In this document: in pieces, positions 25,373 to 33,955 of the stretch
Position numbering within the stretch: position 1 is the first letter of the stretch
Layout of the letters: each line of letters starts with the position of its first letter
Assembly: GCA_965199005.1 (NCBI GenBank)
Contig: CBDAQK010000006.1
Location: 2,604,001 to 2,668,000 of the forward strand
Length of the DNA: 64,000 nucleotides
Direction of reading: 5' to 3'
Source of the DNA: LMUY01 sp965199005
GTDB lineage: Bacteria; Pseudomonadota; Alphaproteobacteria; Acetobacterales; Acetobacteraceae
The notes under the pieces: generated by a model
What the model saw: the letters and a program-made list of their open reading frames with translations, nothing else
Told to the model about the DNA's origin: nothing
The model's database searches: none
Program-made: the position numbers and the translations under genes

Positions 25373-26466
25373 TGAGCGGAGCGCTGCCGCCCAATGCCAC
25401 GATCGGTATCGTCGGGGGAGGCCAGCTTGGCCGCATGTCCGCCATGGCGGCCGCCCGGCTTGGCTATCGCTGTCACATTCTGACGCCGGAGGAGGACAGC
25501 CCAGCCTCCCAAGTGTCGTGCCGGACCTTTCAGGGCGACTACGAAGACCCGGCGCTGCTGCGCGCCTTCGCCGAATCCGTCGATATCGTGACATTCGAGT
25601 TCGAGAATATCAGCGCGGAAGGGCTCGAGATCCTTGAGTCGATCCGCCCGGTCCGCCCTTCCCCGGCCATTCTGCGAGTCAGCCAGGACCGCGTGGCCGA
25701 AAAGGCATTCCTCAAAGAAGCTGGCATCGCCACCGCCCCCTGGCTGGAAATCAAGAGCCGGGCTGCCCTCCATGCCGCCGTCGCGCGGCAGGGCCTCCCG
25801 GGTGTTCTGAAAACGACGCGCGGCGGCTATGACGGCAAGGGCCAGGCGGTGCTCCGCAGCGTCGGCGAATTGAATAGCGTTTGGGAGGAACTGGACCCCA
25901 AGCCGCTGATCCTCGAATCCCTCGTGGTGTTCGAGCGCGAGATAAGCGTCGTCGTTGCGCAAGGGCTGGATGGCAAGGCGGTTGCCTTCGATCCGGTCGA
26001 GAACCGGCACCGCGATGGCATCCTGGATATGACGCTTGCGCCCGCCCCCATCCCCCTCGAGGTCGCCGCGCATGCGGTCCGCATTGCCCAGGACGTCGCC
26101 GAGGCGCTTGGATTGGTGGGGTTGCTGGCCGTCGAGATGTTCGCCAAGGCGGATGGCAGCGTCATCGTGAACGAGATTGCGCCGCGGCCGCATAATTCCG
26201 GCCACTGGACGATCGACGCCTGCCCTGCCAGCCAGTTCGAAATGCACATCCGCGCGGTGGCGGGCCTGCCCCTGCCCCCAGCCATTCGCCATTCGGATGC
26301 CGTGATGAAGAACCTGGTGGGTCCGGAGGAGGTCGCGCAATGGCCGACCATCCTGGCCACCCCTGGCCTGGTGCCGCATCTCTATGGCAAGGCCGAGGCG
26401 CGCCCGGGGCGCAAGATGGGCCATGTCACGCGCCTCTTTCCACTCGGAAGCTTGAGGGAGGCCTAG
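25372..26466 (+). CDS. purK: N5-carboxyaminoimidazole ribonucleotide synthase PurK
   Basis: A 364-residue ATP-grasp enzyme that makes N5-CAIR from AIR, bicarbonate and ATP. It begins with the dinucleotide-type loop GIVGGGQLGRM and has the ATP-grasp segments TTRGGYDGKGQ and VIVNEIAPRPHNSGHWTID. ATG 25372 overlaps the purE stop (TGATG). PurK and PurE act in sequence, so the coupling is expected. About 290 bp without genes follow. Confidence 0.96.
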   Translation: MSGALPPNATIGIVGGGQLGRMSAMAAARLGYRCHILTPEEDSPASQVSCRTFQGDYEDPALLRAFAESVDIVTFEFENISAEGLEILESIRPVRPSPAILRVSQDRVAEKAFLKEAGIATAPWLEIKSRAALHAAVARQGLPGVLKTTRGGYDGKGQAVLRSVGELNSVWEELDPKPLILESLVVFEREISVVVAQGLDGKAVAFDPVENRHRDGILDMTLAPAPIPLEVAAHAVRIAQDVAEALGLVGLLAVEMFAKADGSVIVNEIAPRPHNSGHWTIDACPASQFEMHIRAVAGLPLPPAIRHSDAVMKNLVGPEEVAQWPTILATPGLVPHLYGKAEARPGRKMGHVTRLFPLGSLREA

Positions 26467-26523
26467 CGGAAAGACTTCGAGCCCCAAGAGGTCCGGAGCT
26501 ATTCGGACCGAGTCCCAGGCGGT

Positions 26524-26558
26524 AAAACAAAAATGGCGGCAGAAATCGCCCTGCCGCC
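26524..26558 (-). terminator. Terminator of the leftward SBP-dpp-hydrolase operon
   Basis: Stem GGCGGCAG/CTGCCGCC (26535-26542 and 26551-26558), loop of 8 nt. On the minus strand it is followed by ATTTTTGTTTT. It lies about 200 bp beyond the asparaginase-like stop, so that operon probably ends here. Between 26559 and 26756 I see no gene. Confidence 0.75.
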
Positions 26559-26756
26559 GCATCGGAGGAGAAGACGATCCGGAAACATCGTCAGCTCCTA
26601 CCTTGGATTATCGTGAAGGTGGCCATTGTGGTCAAGATAACGATACGCCGGCGGTAGGAGCGGGGTCACTCCGTTTACAGGGGCCGGCCCTATCCTTACG
26701 GCCTCTTGCCGAAGCGAAAAGGTGCCAGCGCTATGTTCACGGCGGCCAGGTCGCGC

Positions 26757-27752
26757 TCAGTAGGTCTCGAACATCCGCATGATCTCCGCTGGATCACTCG
26801 TCACGGTCAGTGCGAGTGCCAGCAGCAAGCGGGCCTTTTGCGGATTGAGATTATCTGCGATTAAAAACCCGGATTCCCGCGCCCGCTTCCCCCGAAAGGT
26901 GCGGCCGCTGCCGGCGCGGGTGGATTGCACGACGACGATGCCCTGTTTGACCGCCTCTGCCAGCTCCTCCGCATCCGCCGTGCCGGGGAAGCCCGGCGCG
27001 AACCCGGCGGAGACGATGCCGCGCGCACCTGCCGCGACGAACGCGCGCACCGCCGTGCCGTCCGACCCGACATAGGCATAGGTGATGTCCACCCGCGGCA
27101 ACTCGTCCAACCCGCTGATATCAAACTCGGTATCCGGCATGTGCCGGCGCAGCGGGGCGCGGTAGAACGCGACTTTGTCACCATCCGCGTGGCCGAGTGC
27201 GCCGAAATCAGGGGTGCGGAAAGTCTGCAGCCGGAAGGTGGACGTCTTGGTGACCTCCCTTGCCGCGTGAATCTCGTCGTTCAGCAGAACCATGACGCCC
27301 ATGCCGCGGGCCGCCGGACTGGCGGCGGTGCGTACGGCGTTGACCAGGTTCATGCCGGCGTCGGTCGATAAAGCGCTGGACGGGCGCTGGCTGCCGACGA
27401 TGACGACCGGGATCGACACGTTCAACACGAGGTTGAGGAAGAACGCCGTCTCTTCGATCGACGCGGTGCCGTGACCGATGACGATCCCGGCCAAATCCGG
27501 ATTCTCCGCCACCACAGCCGTGCACAGCGCGGCCAGCTTTTTCCAGGCATCGAAATAGATATTGTGACTGGGAATATTGTCGAAATTGACGGGGATGACC
27601 TCTGCCACCTCCGCCCATTGCGGGAACATGGCGACGATGGCCTCGGCCTGCATGCGGTTGCCGGAGGCGCCATAGTCCAGGATGTCCAGCGGCCCGGCGC
27701 CCAGCGAGGCAATGGTCCCACCTGTGCCGATAAAGGCGACTTTCGGCTTCAT
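26757..27752 (-). CDS. Asparaginase-family hydrolase with altered second threonine motif
   Basis: A 331-residue protein of the type I/II asparaginase fold. The first catalytic threonine T13 sits in GTGGTIAS, and K169 in REVTKT matches the catalytic-triad lysine. The second motif is HGTASIEET instead of the usual HGTDT: T96 is kept, but alanine A97 replaces the triad aspartate. No export signal is visible, so it is cytosolic. Its ATG overlaps the isochorismatase-family stop. An amide other than asparagine may be the substrate. Position with an aspartate dehydrogenase nearby suggests that aspartate or a derivative is the product. Confidence 0.85.
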   Translation of the reverse strand: MKPKVAFIGTGGTIASLGAGPLDILDYGASGNRMQAEAIVAMFPQWAEVAEVIPVNFDNIPSHNIYFDAWKKLAALCTAVVAENPDLAGIVIGHGTASIEETAFFLNLVLNVSIPVVIVGSQRPSSALSTDAGMNLVNAVRTAASPAARGMGVMVLLNDEIHAAREVTKTSTFRLQTFRTPDFGALGHADGDKVAFYRAPLRRHMPDTEFDISGLDELPRVDITYAYVGSDGTAVRAFVAAGARGIVSAGFAPGFPGTADAEELAEAVKQGIVVVQSTRAGSGRTFRGKRARESGFLIADNLNPQKARLLLALALTVTSDPAEIMRMFETY

Positions 27753-28450
27753 GCGGCGGCGCGTTCCGGCTGTTGGCTCAGCATGTCCACGAGCATGTCG
27801 GTGTCCATCAGGTCGGTGAACGTCAAGTAGAGCGCGATCAGCGACGCATCATGCTCCTCTTGCGTCGTCGCCGCATTGGCATCGCTGACCATGACGACGC
27901 GGAAATTGCTCATCATGGCATCGCGCGCGGAGGATTCGCAGCAGACGTTGGTGACGGTTCCGGTGATCAACACCGTATCGAGGCCACGCGCACGCAACCG
28001 CTGCGGCAAATCCGAAGCGCCGGGCAGGAAGGCGCTGAAGCGGTATTTCCGCACGATCTCGTCCGGCGGGCGAACATCCAGAGCCGGCCACAACTCATGG
28101 CCCACCGTGCCTTCCGACATCGCGGCGGCGCGGCGGCGGCGGCCCTCGGGTGTGGCCATCTCCTGCATGATGGACCAATCCCGCTCGCAGCTCTCGTCAT
28201 AGGTGTTCTTGACCCAGAACACCCCACCGCCGGACGCCCGCACTGCAGCCGCCAGCCGGTTGACATTCGGCACGATGCCGGGAGCTGCCGCGCAGACCGC
28301 GTGCCCAACCGCCGGGTCCATGAAGGCATTCTGCAAATCCACCACGACCAGGGCCGTCCGCGCCGGGGCGAGGTTGGCGAAAATGTGCTCCGTCCCACGG
28401 CGCGCCACGACGCGGTCGATCACGGATTGCGGTACGGTCACGCCCTTCAT
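27749..28450 (-). CDS. Isochorismatase-fold cysteine hydrolase (amidase)
   Basis: A 233-residue cysteine hydrolase. The catalytic triad is D38 (VVDLQNAF), K135 (VRKYRFSAF) and C170 (TNVCCES), with the expected non-proline cis-peptide region GTVTNV. Family members hydrolyse amides or carbamoyl groups (nicotinamide, N-carbamoylsarcosine, biuret, maleamate); the sequence does not distinguish these. ATG 28450 overlaps the dppD stop and is preceded by GAGGGTG. It lies between a dipeptide-type importer and an asparaginase-like enzyme, so it likely acts on the imported compound or its first product. Confidence 0.87.
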   Translation of the reverse strand: MKGVTVPQSVIDRVVARRGTEHIFANLAPARTALVVVDLQNAFMDPAVGHAVCAAAPGIVPNVNRLAAAVRASGGGVFWVKNTYDESCERDWSIMQEMATPEGRRRRAAAMSEGTVGHELWPALDVRPPDEIVRKYRFSAFLPGASDLPQRLRARGLDTVLITGTVTNVCCESSARDAMMSNFRVVMVSDANAATTQEEHDASLIALYLTFTDLMDTDMLVDMLSQQPERAAA

Positions 28451-29460
28451 GCGGTCACCCTCACTGATCGTTGCAACACATCCGCCACACGCAGGCAGCG
28501 CGCCATCCTGCCTGGCCCTGGATAGACCGGGTCCGGAAAGCCCTGCCGGCACGCCGCCATCGCCAGGCTGCATCTTGGTGCAAAGCTGCACCCGGGTGGC
28601 AGGCGACGCAAATCGGGTGGGCTGCCGGGGATGGCGGCAATATCCTCCTCGGGCGCCTGGTCGTGCACGGTGGAGGCGAGCAGCCCGGCGGTATAAGGAT
28701 GCGCGGGGGCGGTCAGCACCTCCGCCACCGGCCCCTCCTCGATCACCCGGCCGGCGTACATCACGGCGATGCGGTCCGCGATCTCCGCTGCCACACCCAG
28801 ATCATGGGTGACGAAGATGGTGCCCATGCCCAGTTCCTGCTGCAGCCGGCGCAACAGGATCAGCACCTGGATTTGAACGGTGGCGTCCAGTGCCGTGGTG
28901 GGTTCGTCGGCCAGCAACAGCTTCGGCCCGCAGGACAGGGCGATCGCGATCATCGCGCGCTGCCGCAGGCCGCCAGAGAGTTCATGCGGATAGGCGTCCA
29001 CCCGGCGCTCCGCCGAGGGGATCTTCACCAGGTTCAACAACTCGATCGCCCGGGCGCGGGCCTCGCTTCTGCTGCCACCCTTGTGGCGCCGGATCGTCTC
29101 CATCAGATGCTGGCCGATGGTGTAGACCGGGTCCAGCGCGGTCATCGGCTCCTGGAAGATCATCGACACGACGCCGCCGCGGAACGCCTGCAGCGGCTTG
29201 CCCTTCAGCGCCAGCGCGTCCACCCCCGCAACGTTGACGCGGCCGGCGACCTTGGCGCGGCCCGGCAACAGCCGCATCAAGGCCCGTAGCGTCACCGACT
29301 TGCCCGACCCCGACTCGCCGAGCAGACACAGCACCTCCCCCGCGCGCAGGTTGAAGGTGGCCCCGCTGACGGCGTTCACGGTCGCCTCCCGCGTCACGAA
29401 CTTGACCGAGAGATCCTCCACCTCAAGCAGCGGCGGGGCCGCCATCATGCTGCCGTCCAT
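28447..29460 (-). CDS. Dipeptide/oligopeptide-type ABC transporter ATPase (DppD-like)
   Basis: A 337-residue ATPase. Walker A is GESGSGKS, the signature is LSGGLRQRAMIAIAL, Walker B LLLADEPTTALD, with the switch histidine in FVTHDLG. The C-terminal oligopeptide-transporter extension is present, with the Cys-rich PPGCSFAPRCSLAMAAC typical of the iron-sulfur-binding tail of DppD/OppD proteins. ATG 29460 shares its first base with the dppF-like stop; a GTG one codon earlier is possible. Confidence 0.92.
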   Translation of the reverse strand: MDGSMMAAPPLLEVEDLSVKFVTREATVNAVSGATFNLRAGEVLCLLGESGSGKSVTLRALMRLLPGRAKVAGRVNVAGVDALALKGKPLQAFRGGVVSMIFQEPMTALDPVYTIGQHLMETIRRHKGGSRSEARARAIELLNLVKIPSAERRVDAYPHELSGGLRQRAMIAIALSCGPKLLLADEPTTALDATVQIQVLILLRRLQQELGMGTIFVTHDLGVAAEIADRIAVMYAGRVIEEGPVAEVLTAPAHPYTAGLLASTVHDQAPEEDIAAIPGSPPDLRRLPPGCSFAPRCSLAMAACRQGFPDPVYPGPGRMARCLRVADVLQRSVRVTA

Positions 29461-30512
29461 CACGCAGTCCCCGCCAAGCTATGGCCGGACTGCGCATTCG
29501 TCATATGGCAGGCGGCGACGTGGGAGGACCGGTCCTCCCATTGCCCCAGCACCGGCATCACCGCCTCGCACACGGCTTCGGCATGCGGGCACCGGGTGCG
29601 GAAGCGGCAGCCGGAGGGCGGGTTGATTGGGCTCGGCGGGTCCCCCACGATGGGCGGCGAGTCGATCCGGTTGGTGGCATCCATGGACAAGCGGGAGCCG
29701 AGCAGCGCCTGAGTATAGGGGTGGCGTGCGCCAGTGAACACCTGGGCACCCGGCCCCAGCTCCACCACTTGGCCGAGATACATCACCAACACGCGGTCGC
29801 TGATGTAGCGGACGACGTTGAGGTCGTGGCTGATGAACAGATAGGTGAGGTTCAGCGTCCGCTTCAGCTCGCGCAACAGGTTCAGCACTTGCGCTTCGAC
29901 CGATTTATCCAGCGCGGACACGGCCTCGTCCAAAATGACCATGCGCGGGCCAACCGCCAAAGCACGCGCGATGTTGACCCGCTGCTTCTGCCCACCCGAG
30001 AGTTCATGCGGGTAGCGCGGGCCGAACAAATCCGGCCGCAGCCCCACCTTCACCAGGATGTCCTGCGCAACCCGGCGTGACTCCGCCTTGGTCTTGCCCA
30101 TCACCATAGGGCCGAACGCCACGGAATCCTGCACCGGCATGCGCGGGTTCAGCGATGAGTAGCTGTCCTGGAACACCATCTGCACCTGCCGGCGCAAATC
30201 CGCGACGCTGATGCCGCGGGATTCGCCGACTGGGTCGCCGTCGAACACCAGTTCGCCCGAATCGGGCTCCACCAGATGCAGCAGCACCCGCGCGAGGGTG
30301 GATTTCCCGCAGCCGGACTCGCCGACGACGCCGAGGGTCTCGCCCTTGAACAGGGTGAACGACACCCCGTCCACCGCGCGCACCACGGCCCCCTTGCCCG
30401 CGCCCTTGACCCGGAAATGCCGCTGCAGATTGCGGGCGATCAGCATCGGCTGCGCGGCACCACCCCGGTCCCGCTCGTCCATATAAGGCTTGGCTTGTAC
30501 GGCGGCGCTCAT
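29460..30512 (-). CDS. Dipeptide/oligopeptide-type ABC transporter ATPase (DppF-like)
   Basis: A 350-residue second ATPase. Walker A GESGCGKS, Q-loop VFQDSYSSLNPRM, signature LSGGQKQRVNIARAL, Walker B MVILDEAVSALD. The Cys tail PPSGCRFRTRCPHAEAVC is present. The ATG at 30512 overlaps the dppC stop as ATGA; frame upstream of it is non-coding. It pairs with the downstream ATPase to drive the importer. Confidence 0.93.
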   Translation of the reverse strand: MSAAVQAKPYMDERDRGGAAQPMLIARNLQRHFRVKGAGKGAVVRAVDGVSFTLFKGETLGVVGESGCGKSTLARVLLHLVEPDSGELVFDGDPVGESRGISVADLRRQVQMVFQDSYSSLNPRMPVQDSVAFGPMVMGKTKAESRRVAQDILVKVGLRPDLFGPRYPHELSGGQKQRVNIARALAVGPRMVILDEAVSALDKSVEAQVLNLLRELKRTLNLTYLFISHDLNVVRYISDRVLVMYLGQVVELGPGAQVFTGARHPYTQALLGSRLSMDATNRIDSPPIVGDPPSPINPPSGCRFRTRCPHAEAVCEAVMPVLGQWEDRSSHVAACHMTNAQSGHSLAGTA

Positions 30513-31423
30513 ATCCGCACGTCCATCGCGGCGCGGATCCCGTCGCTCACCAGGTTGAAGCAGACGGAGGTTACGAAGATCGCAACGCCGGGCAGCGCGC
30601 ACCCCACCGGGTCGACATAGAGCGACTGGCGCAAGGTGCTCAGCATCAGGCCCCAATCCGGCTCCGGCGGCTGCACCCCCAGGCCCAGGAAGGACAGGCC
30701 GGAGGCGAGCAGGATGCTCACGCTCACCAGGCTGGAGGCATAGATGAACACCGGGCCGAGCACATTGCCGAGGACGTGGTGGCGAACGATCGTCAGCGTG
30801 CCGGCGCCGCTGGCACGGGCGGCCTCGATGTAGTCCAAATTCTTGATCTGGGCGGTCGCCGTCTCCGCGATGCGGCACATGGCGGGGGTGAAGACCAGGC
30901 TGAGCGAAATTATCCCGTTGACGATGCCGCCGCCCATAGCGCCGGAAATCGCCACCGCGAGCAGGATGGAGGGGAAGGCGTAGAACACGTCCATCGTCCG
31001 CATGATCGCCGTGTTGGCGACCTTGCCGGCGAACCCCCCGATAACGCCCAACGTGCCGCCGACGACGGTGGCGATGAAGACGGGAACCAGGCCCATCATC
31101 AGCGAGATACGCCCGCCGTACATCAGCCGGCTCATCATGTCGCGGCCCAACTCATCCGTGCCCCAGGGATGGCCGCGCCAACCGAACGGTTTCAGGCGCC
31201 CGATGATGCTCTGCGAGTAGGGGTCGAAGGGTGCCAGCAGCGGCGCGAAGATCGCGATGAGCATGATGGCCAGCACGACCGCGCCGAACACCAGCGTGAT
31301 CCAGTCGTGCCGCAACCGGTAGCCGACGGATTGCCAATAGCCGCGCACCTTGGTAGCCGGGGCGCCATCGAATTCCTCGTCGGCCGGAAGTACGCTCGCG
31401 ACGAGCGTCACGGGCTTGTTCAT
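30509..31423 (-). CDS. Dipeptide-type ABC transporter permease (DppC-like)
   Basis: A 304-residue membrane protein. It has the DppC N-terminal arm then LAPFDPYSQS, HPWGTDELGRDMMSRLMYGGRISL (family hallmark) and the EAA loop YIEAARASGAGTLTIVRHHVLGNV. Six helices are visible. ATG 31423 overlaps the dppB stop as ATGA. It forms the channel with DppB. Confidence 0.93.
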   Translation of the reverse strand: MNKPVTLVASVLPADEEFDGAPATKVRGYWQSVGYRLRHDWITLVFGAVVLAIMLIAIFAPLLAPFDPYSQSIIGRLKPFGWRGHPWGTDELGRDMMSRLMYGGRISLMMGLVPVFIATVVGGTLGVIGGFAGKVANTAIMRTMDVFYAFPSILLAVAISGAMGGGIVNGIISLSLVFTPAMCRIAETATAQIKNLDYIEAARASGAGTLTIVRHHVLGNVLGPVFIYASSLVSVSILLASGLSFLGLGVQPPEPDWGLMLSTLRQSLYVDPVGCALPGVAIFVTSVCFNLVSDGIRAAMDVRI

Positions 31424-32376
31424 GCCCGGCGTATCCGCGGGTCCAGCAGCGCTTGGAGCAGGTCGACCACGAGGTTGGTGGCGACGAAGATCAGCGAGAG
31501 CGCCAGGATGGTGCCCTGCAGCACGGGGATGTCTCGGTTGATGATCGCCTTGTTGAGCAGGAAGCCGCTGCCCGGCCAGGTGAAGACGGTTTCCACCAGG
31601 ATCGACCCCCCCATCAAGTAGCCAAATTGCAATCCCATCACCGCCAGCACCTGGGGTGACGCGTTCTTCAGCACGTGCCGGATCACCGCGCCCTCGCCCA
31701 ATCCCATGGCACGCAGCGTGGTCACGAAATCCTGGTTGCGGACATCGGCCACGGCAGCGCGGGTGGTGCGCGCAATGATGCCGATGGGGATCATGGTCAG
31801 CGTGATCACTGGCAGCACCAGGAACTTCGCGTCGCTCCAATGCCACAGCACGAAAGCGGCCGACCCCGACTGGCCCATCCCGCTGGCCGGCAGCACCATG
31901 TATTCGACGGCGAACAGGATCACCAGGACCAGCCCGAGCCAGTAATTCGGCAGGCTGACGCCGATCACCGCGGCACCGGTGACGACGCGGTCCATGATGC
32001 GCCCGGGGAAGCAGCCGGCGACCGCGCCCATGCTATACCCGGTGACGAAGGAGACCGGCACGGCAAACAGGGCCAGCATCGCCGTGTTCGCGACCGAGCC
32101 GAACACCTCCAGCGTGACGGGGCGCTGGGTGGCGATGGAGCGGCCAAAATCGCCCTGCAGCACGTGCCATAGCCAGATCACGTATTGCACCGGGATCGGC
32201 CGGTCGAACCCATAGGCGTGCTTTACGATGGCGATCGTCTCGGCCGTCGCATCTGGCGGCAACACCGTCTGCAGCGGGTCACCCGGCGCCAAATACACCA
32301 GGGAGAAGCAGACGATGCTGACCCCAAGCGCGATCGGGATCGCGAACAGGATGCGGCGGAAAACGTAGCCGAGCAT
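31420..32376 (-). CDS. Dipeptide-type ABC transporter permease (DppB-like)
   Basis: A 318-residue permease with MLGYVFRRILFAIPIALGVSIVCFSLVYLAPGDP, the characteristic DppB/OppB first helix, and the EAA loop VRNQDFVTTLRAMGLGEGAVIRHVLKNA. ATG 32376 follows GGAGGAG. The 10-nt gap to the preceding binding-protein stop is the only non-overlapping junction in this operon. Confidence 0.93.
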   Translation of the reverse strand: MLGYVFRRILFAIPIALGVSIVCFSLVYLAPGDPLQTVLPPDATAETIAIVKHAYGFDRPIPVQYVIWLWHVLQGDFGRSIATQRPVTLEVFGSVANTAMLALFAVPVSFVTGYSMGAVAGCFPGRIMDRVVTGAAVIGVSLPNYWLGLVLVILFAVEYMVLPASGMGQSGSAAFVLWHWSDAKFLVLPVITLTMIPIGIIARTTRAAVADVRNQDFVTTLRAMGLGEGAVIRHVLKNASPQVLAVMGLQFGYLMGGSILVETVFTWPGSGFLLNKAIINRDIPVLQGTILALSLIFVATNLVVDLLQALLDPRIRRA

Positions 32377-32386
32377 GAGGCTCCTC

Positions 32387-33955
32387 CTACGGGCCGACTG
32401 TGATCGTCGTCAGGTCCTGAAACCAGCTTTGCGCTTGGACGAAACCATGCAGCTTCGGCGATAGCGCGCGCGGATTGACGTCGTGCGCCACCCAGATCAT
32501 CACCGCCTGGTCGTTCATGCGTTCGTTGAGTTTGATCAGCAGGGCGTTGCGCTTGTCCGCATCGAATTCGGCATTGATCTTGGACACCAAATCTTCGGTC
32601 TCGGCATCCTCGTAATGGCCCCAATTGCTGCCCGCCGGTGCCCATTGCGACTTTGCGACGTGGCGGATGAGGCCATAGAACGGGTCCTGCACTGCCTTGC
32701 TGGCGTTGATCGCCGCATCGTCGGGATGCTTGTCGATCCCGTCGCGGCCGACCTGGCCCAGCGCGTTCCAATCCATCACGTCCAGCTTCACGCGGAACCC
32801 GACCTCCTCCAGTTCCGCCTTGATCAGCTCGTTCATCGGCAGCGGCTGCATCTGGCCGGATCCGGAGGTCGAGATGACGAAGGTCACGTCGCAAGGCAGG
32901 CACTTCGCCTCCTCCAGCAAGGCATGCGCCTTCTTCGGGTCGAAGGTGTATTTAATGGGGTTGCCGTAATAGGGCGTGCCCGGGGGAATGGTGGAATAAG
33001 CCTCCTCCATCAGGCCACCCAGCAACTCCTTCACATCGGCCCGGTTGATCGCGTAATTCGCCGCCCGGCGCACGCGCAAATCCTTGAACGGCGAGGTGAC
33101 GAAGTTGAGCTGATAAGCCCAAACATGCGGGTAGATGTTGGTGAACACCTGCATGCCAGACGATTTCAGGCGTGCGACCGCGTCCGGCGGCGGAGCCTCC
33201 ATGAAGTTCACCTGGCCGGATAGCAAGGCCGCGACCCGCGTATTCGCCTCCGGCATCGGCAGCAGGACGAGCCTGTCCTGCTTCGGCACGCGCGCCTTGT
33301 CCCAGTAATTGGGGTTCGGCACCAACTCCAGCCGTTCATGCGGCACAAGCGTGCTGAACAGATACGGGCCGGTGCCAGAGGGGTGGCTGGCATAGGCCGT
33401 CCAATCGTATTTCAGCGCCTCCGCCCGGCAGCGGCTGATCAGCGGGATGTAGCTGATTTCGTAGGGGACCAGGCTGTCCGGCGACTTCGTGTTGATGGCA
33501 ATCTGGTGGTCGCCGACCGCCTGCACCGTATCGATGCTGGTGAGGTAGCCACGGGACAGCGCGAACTGGAACGTATCGAATTGTGGCGCCTTGCTGTCCA
33601 TCAGGCGCGCGAAGTTCCACACGACGTCGTCGGCCACGAAATCGCAGCCATCGTGCCATTTCACGCCCTGCCGCAGGTCGAACAGCCAGCGCTTGTTGTT
33701 GGCCGGGTCGACATGCCATGCGGTGGCCAGGCCGGGCTTGATGTCGGACGCCTTGTCCGACCGCGACAAATCCCAGTTGACCAGCCCGTCATAGAGGTTG
33801 AGCGCCACGAACCGGTAGCCTTCGAACCCTTGGTCCGGCGTTCCAGTCGTAATCGGCACCTCCCCCGCCGTCATGGCGACAGTGACGACGCCTCCGGCCT
33901 GCGCGGCCACGCACGATGTGGCGAGCGCAGCCGCCAGGAGCAGCGCGCGGATCAT
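32387..33955 (-). CDS. Dipeptide-type ABC transporter substrate-binding protein, copy B
   Basis: A 522-residue family-5 extracellular binding protein with signal peptide MIRALLLAAALATSCVAAQA. Domain landmarks are WLFDLRQGVKWHDGCDFVADDVVWNF, GTGPYLFSTLVPHERLEL and RVRRAANYAINRADV. Cysteines in HDGC, SRCRAE and CLPC are shared with the upstream paralogue, suggesting two conserved disulfides. ATG 33955 overlaps the paralogue's stop as ATGA. It feeds the DppBCDF-type importer; the ligand is unknown. Confidence 0.9.
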   Translation of the reverse strand: MIRALLLAAALATSCVAAQAGGVVTVAMTAGEVPITTGTPDQGFEGYRFVALNLYDGLVNWDLSRSDKASDIKPGLATAWHVDPANNKRWLFDLRQGVKWHDGCDFVADDVVWNFARLMDSKAPQFDTFQFALSRGYLTSIDTVQAVGDHQIAINTKSPDSLVPYEISYIPLISRCRAEALKYDWTAYASHPSGTGPYLFSTLVPHERLELVPNPNYWDKARVPKQDRLVLLPMPEANTRVAALLSGQVNFMEAPPPDAVARLKSSGMQVFTNIYPHVWAYQLNFVTSPFKDLRVRRAANYAINRADVKELLGGLMEEAYSTIPPGTPYYGNPIKYTFDPKKAHALLEEAKCLPCDVTFVISTSGSGQMQPLPMNELIKAELEEVGFRVKLDVMDWNALGQVGRDGIDKHPDDAAINASKAVQDPFYGLIRHVAKSQWAPAGSNWGHYEDAETEDLVSKINAEFDADKRNALLIKLNERMNDQAVMIWVAHDVNPRALSPKLHGFVQAQSWFQDLTTITVGP

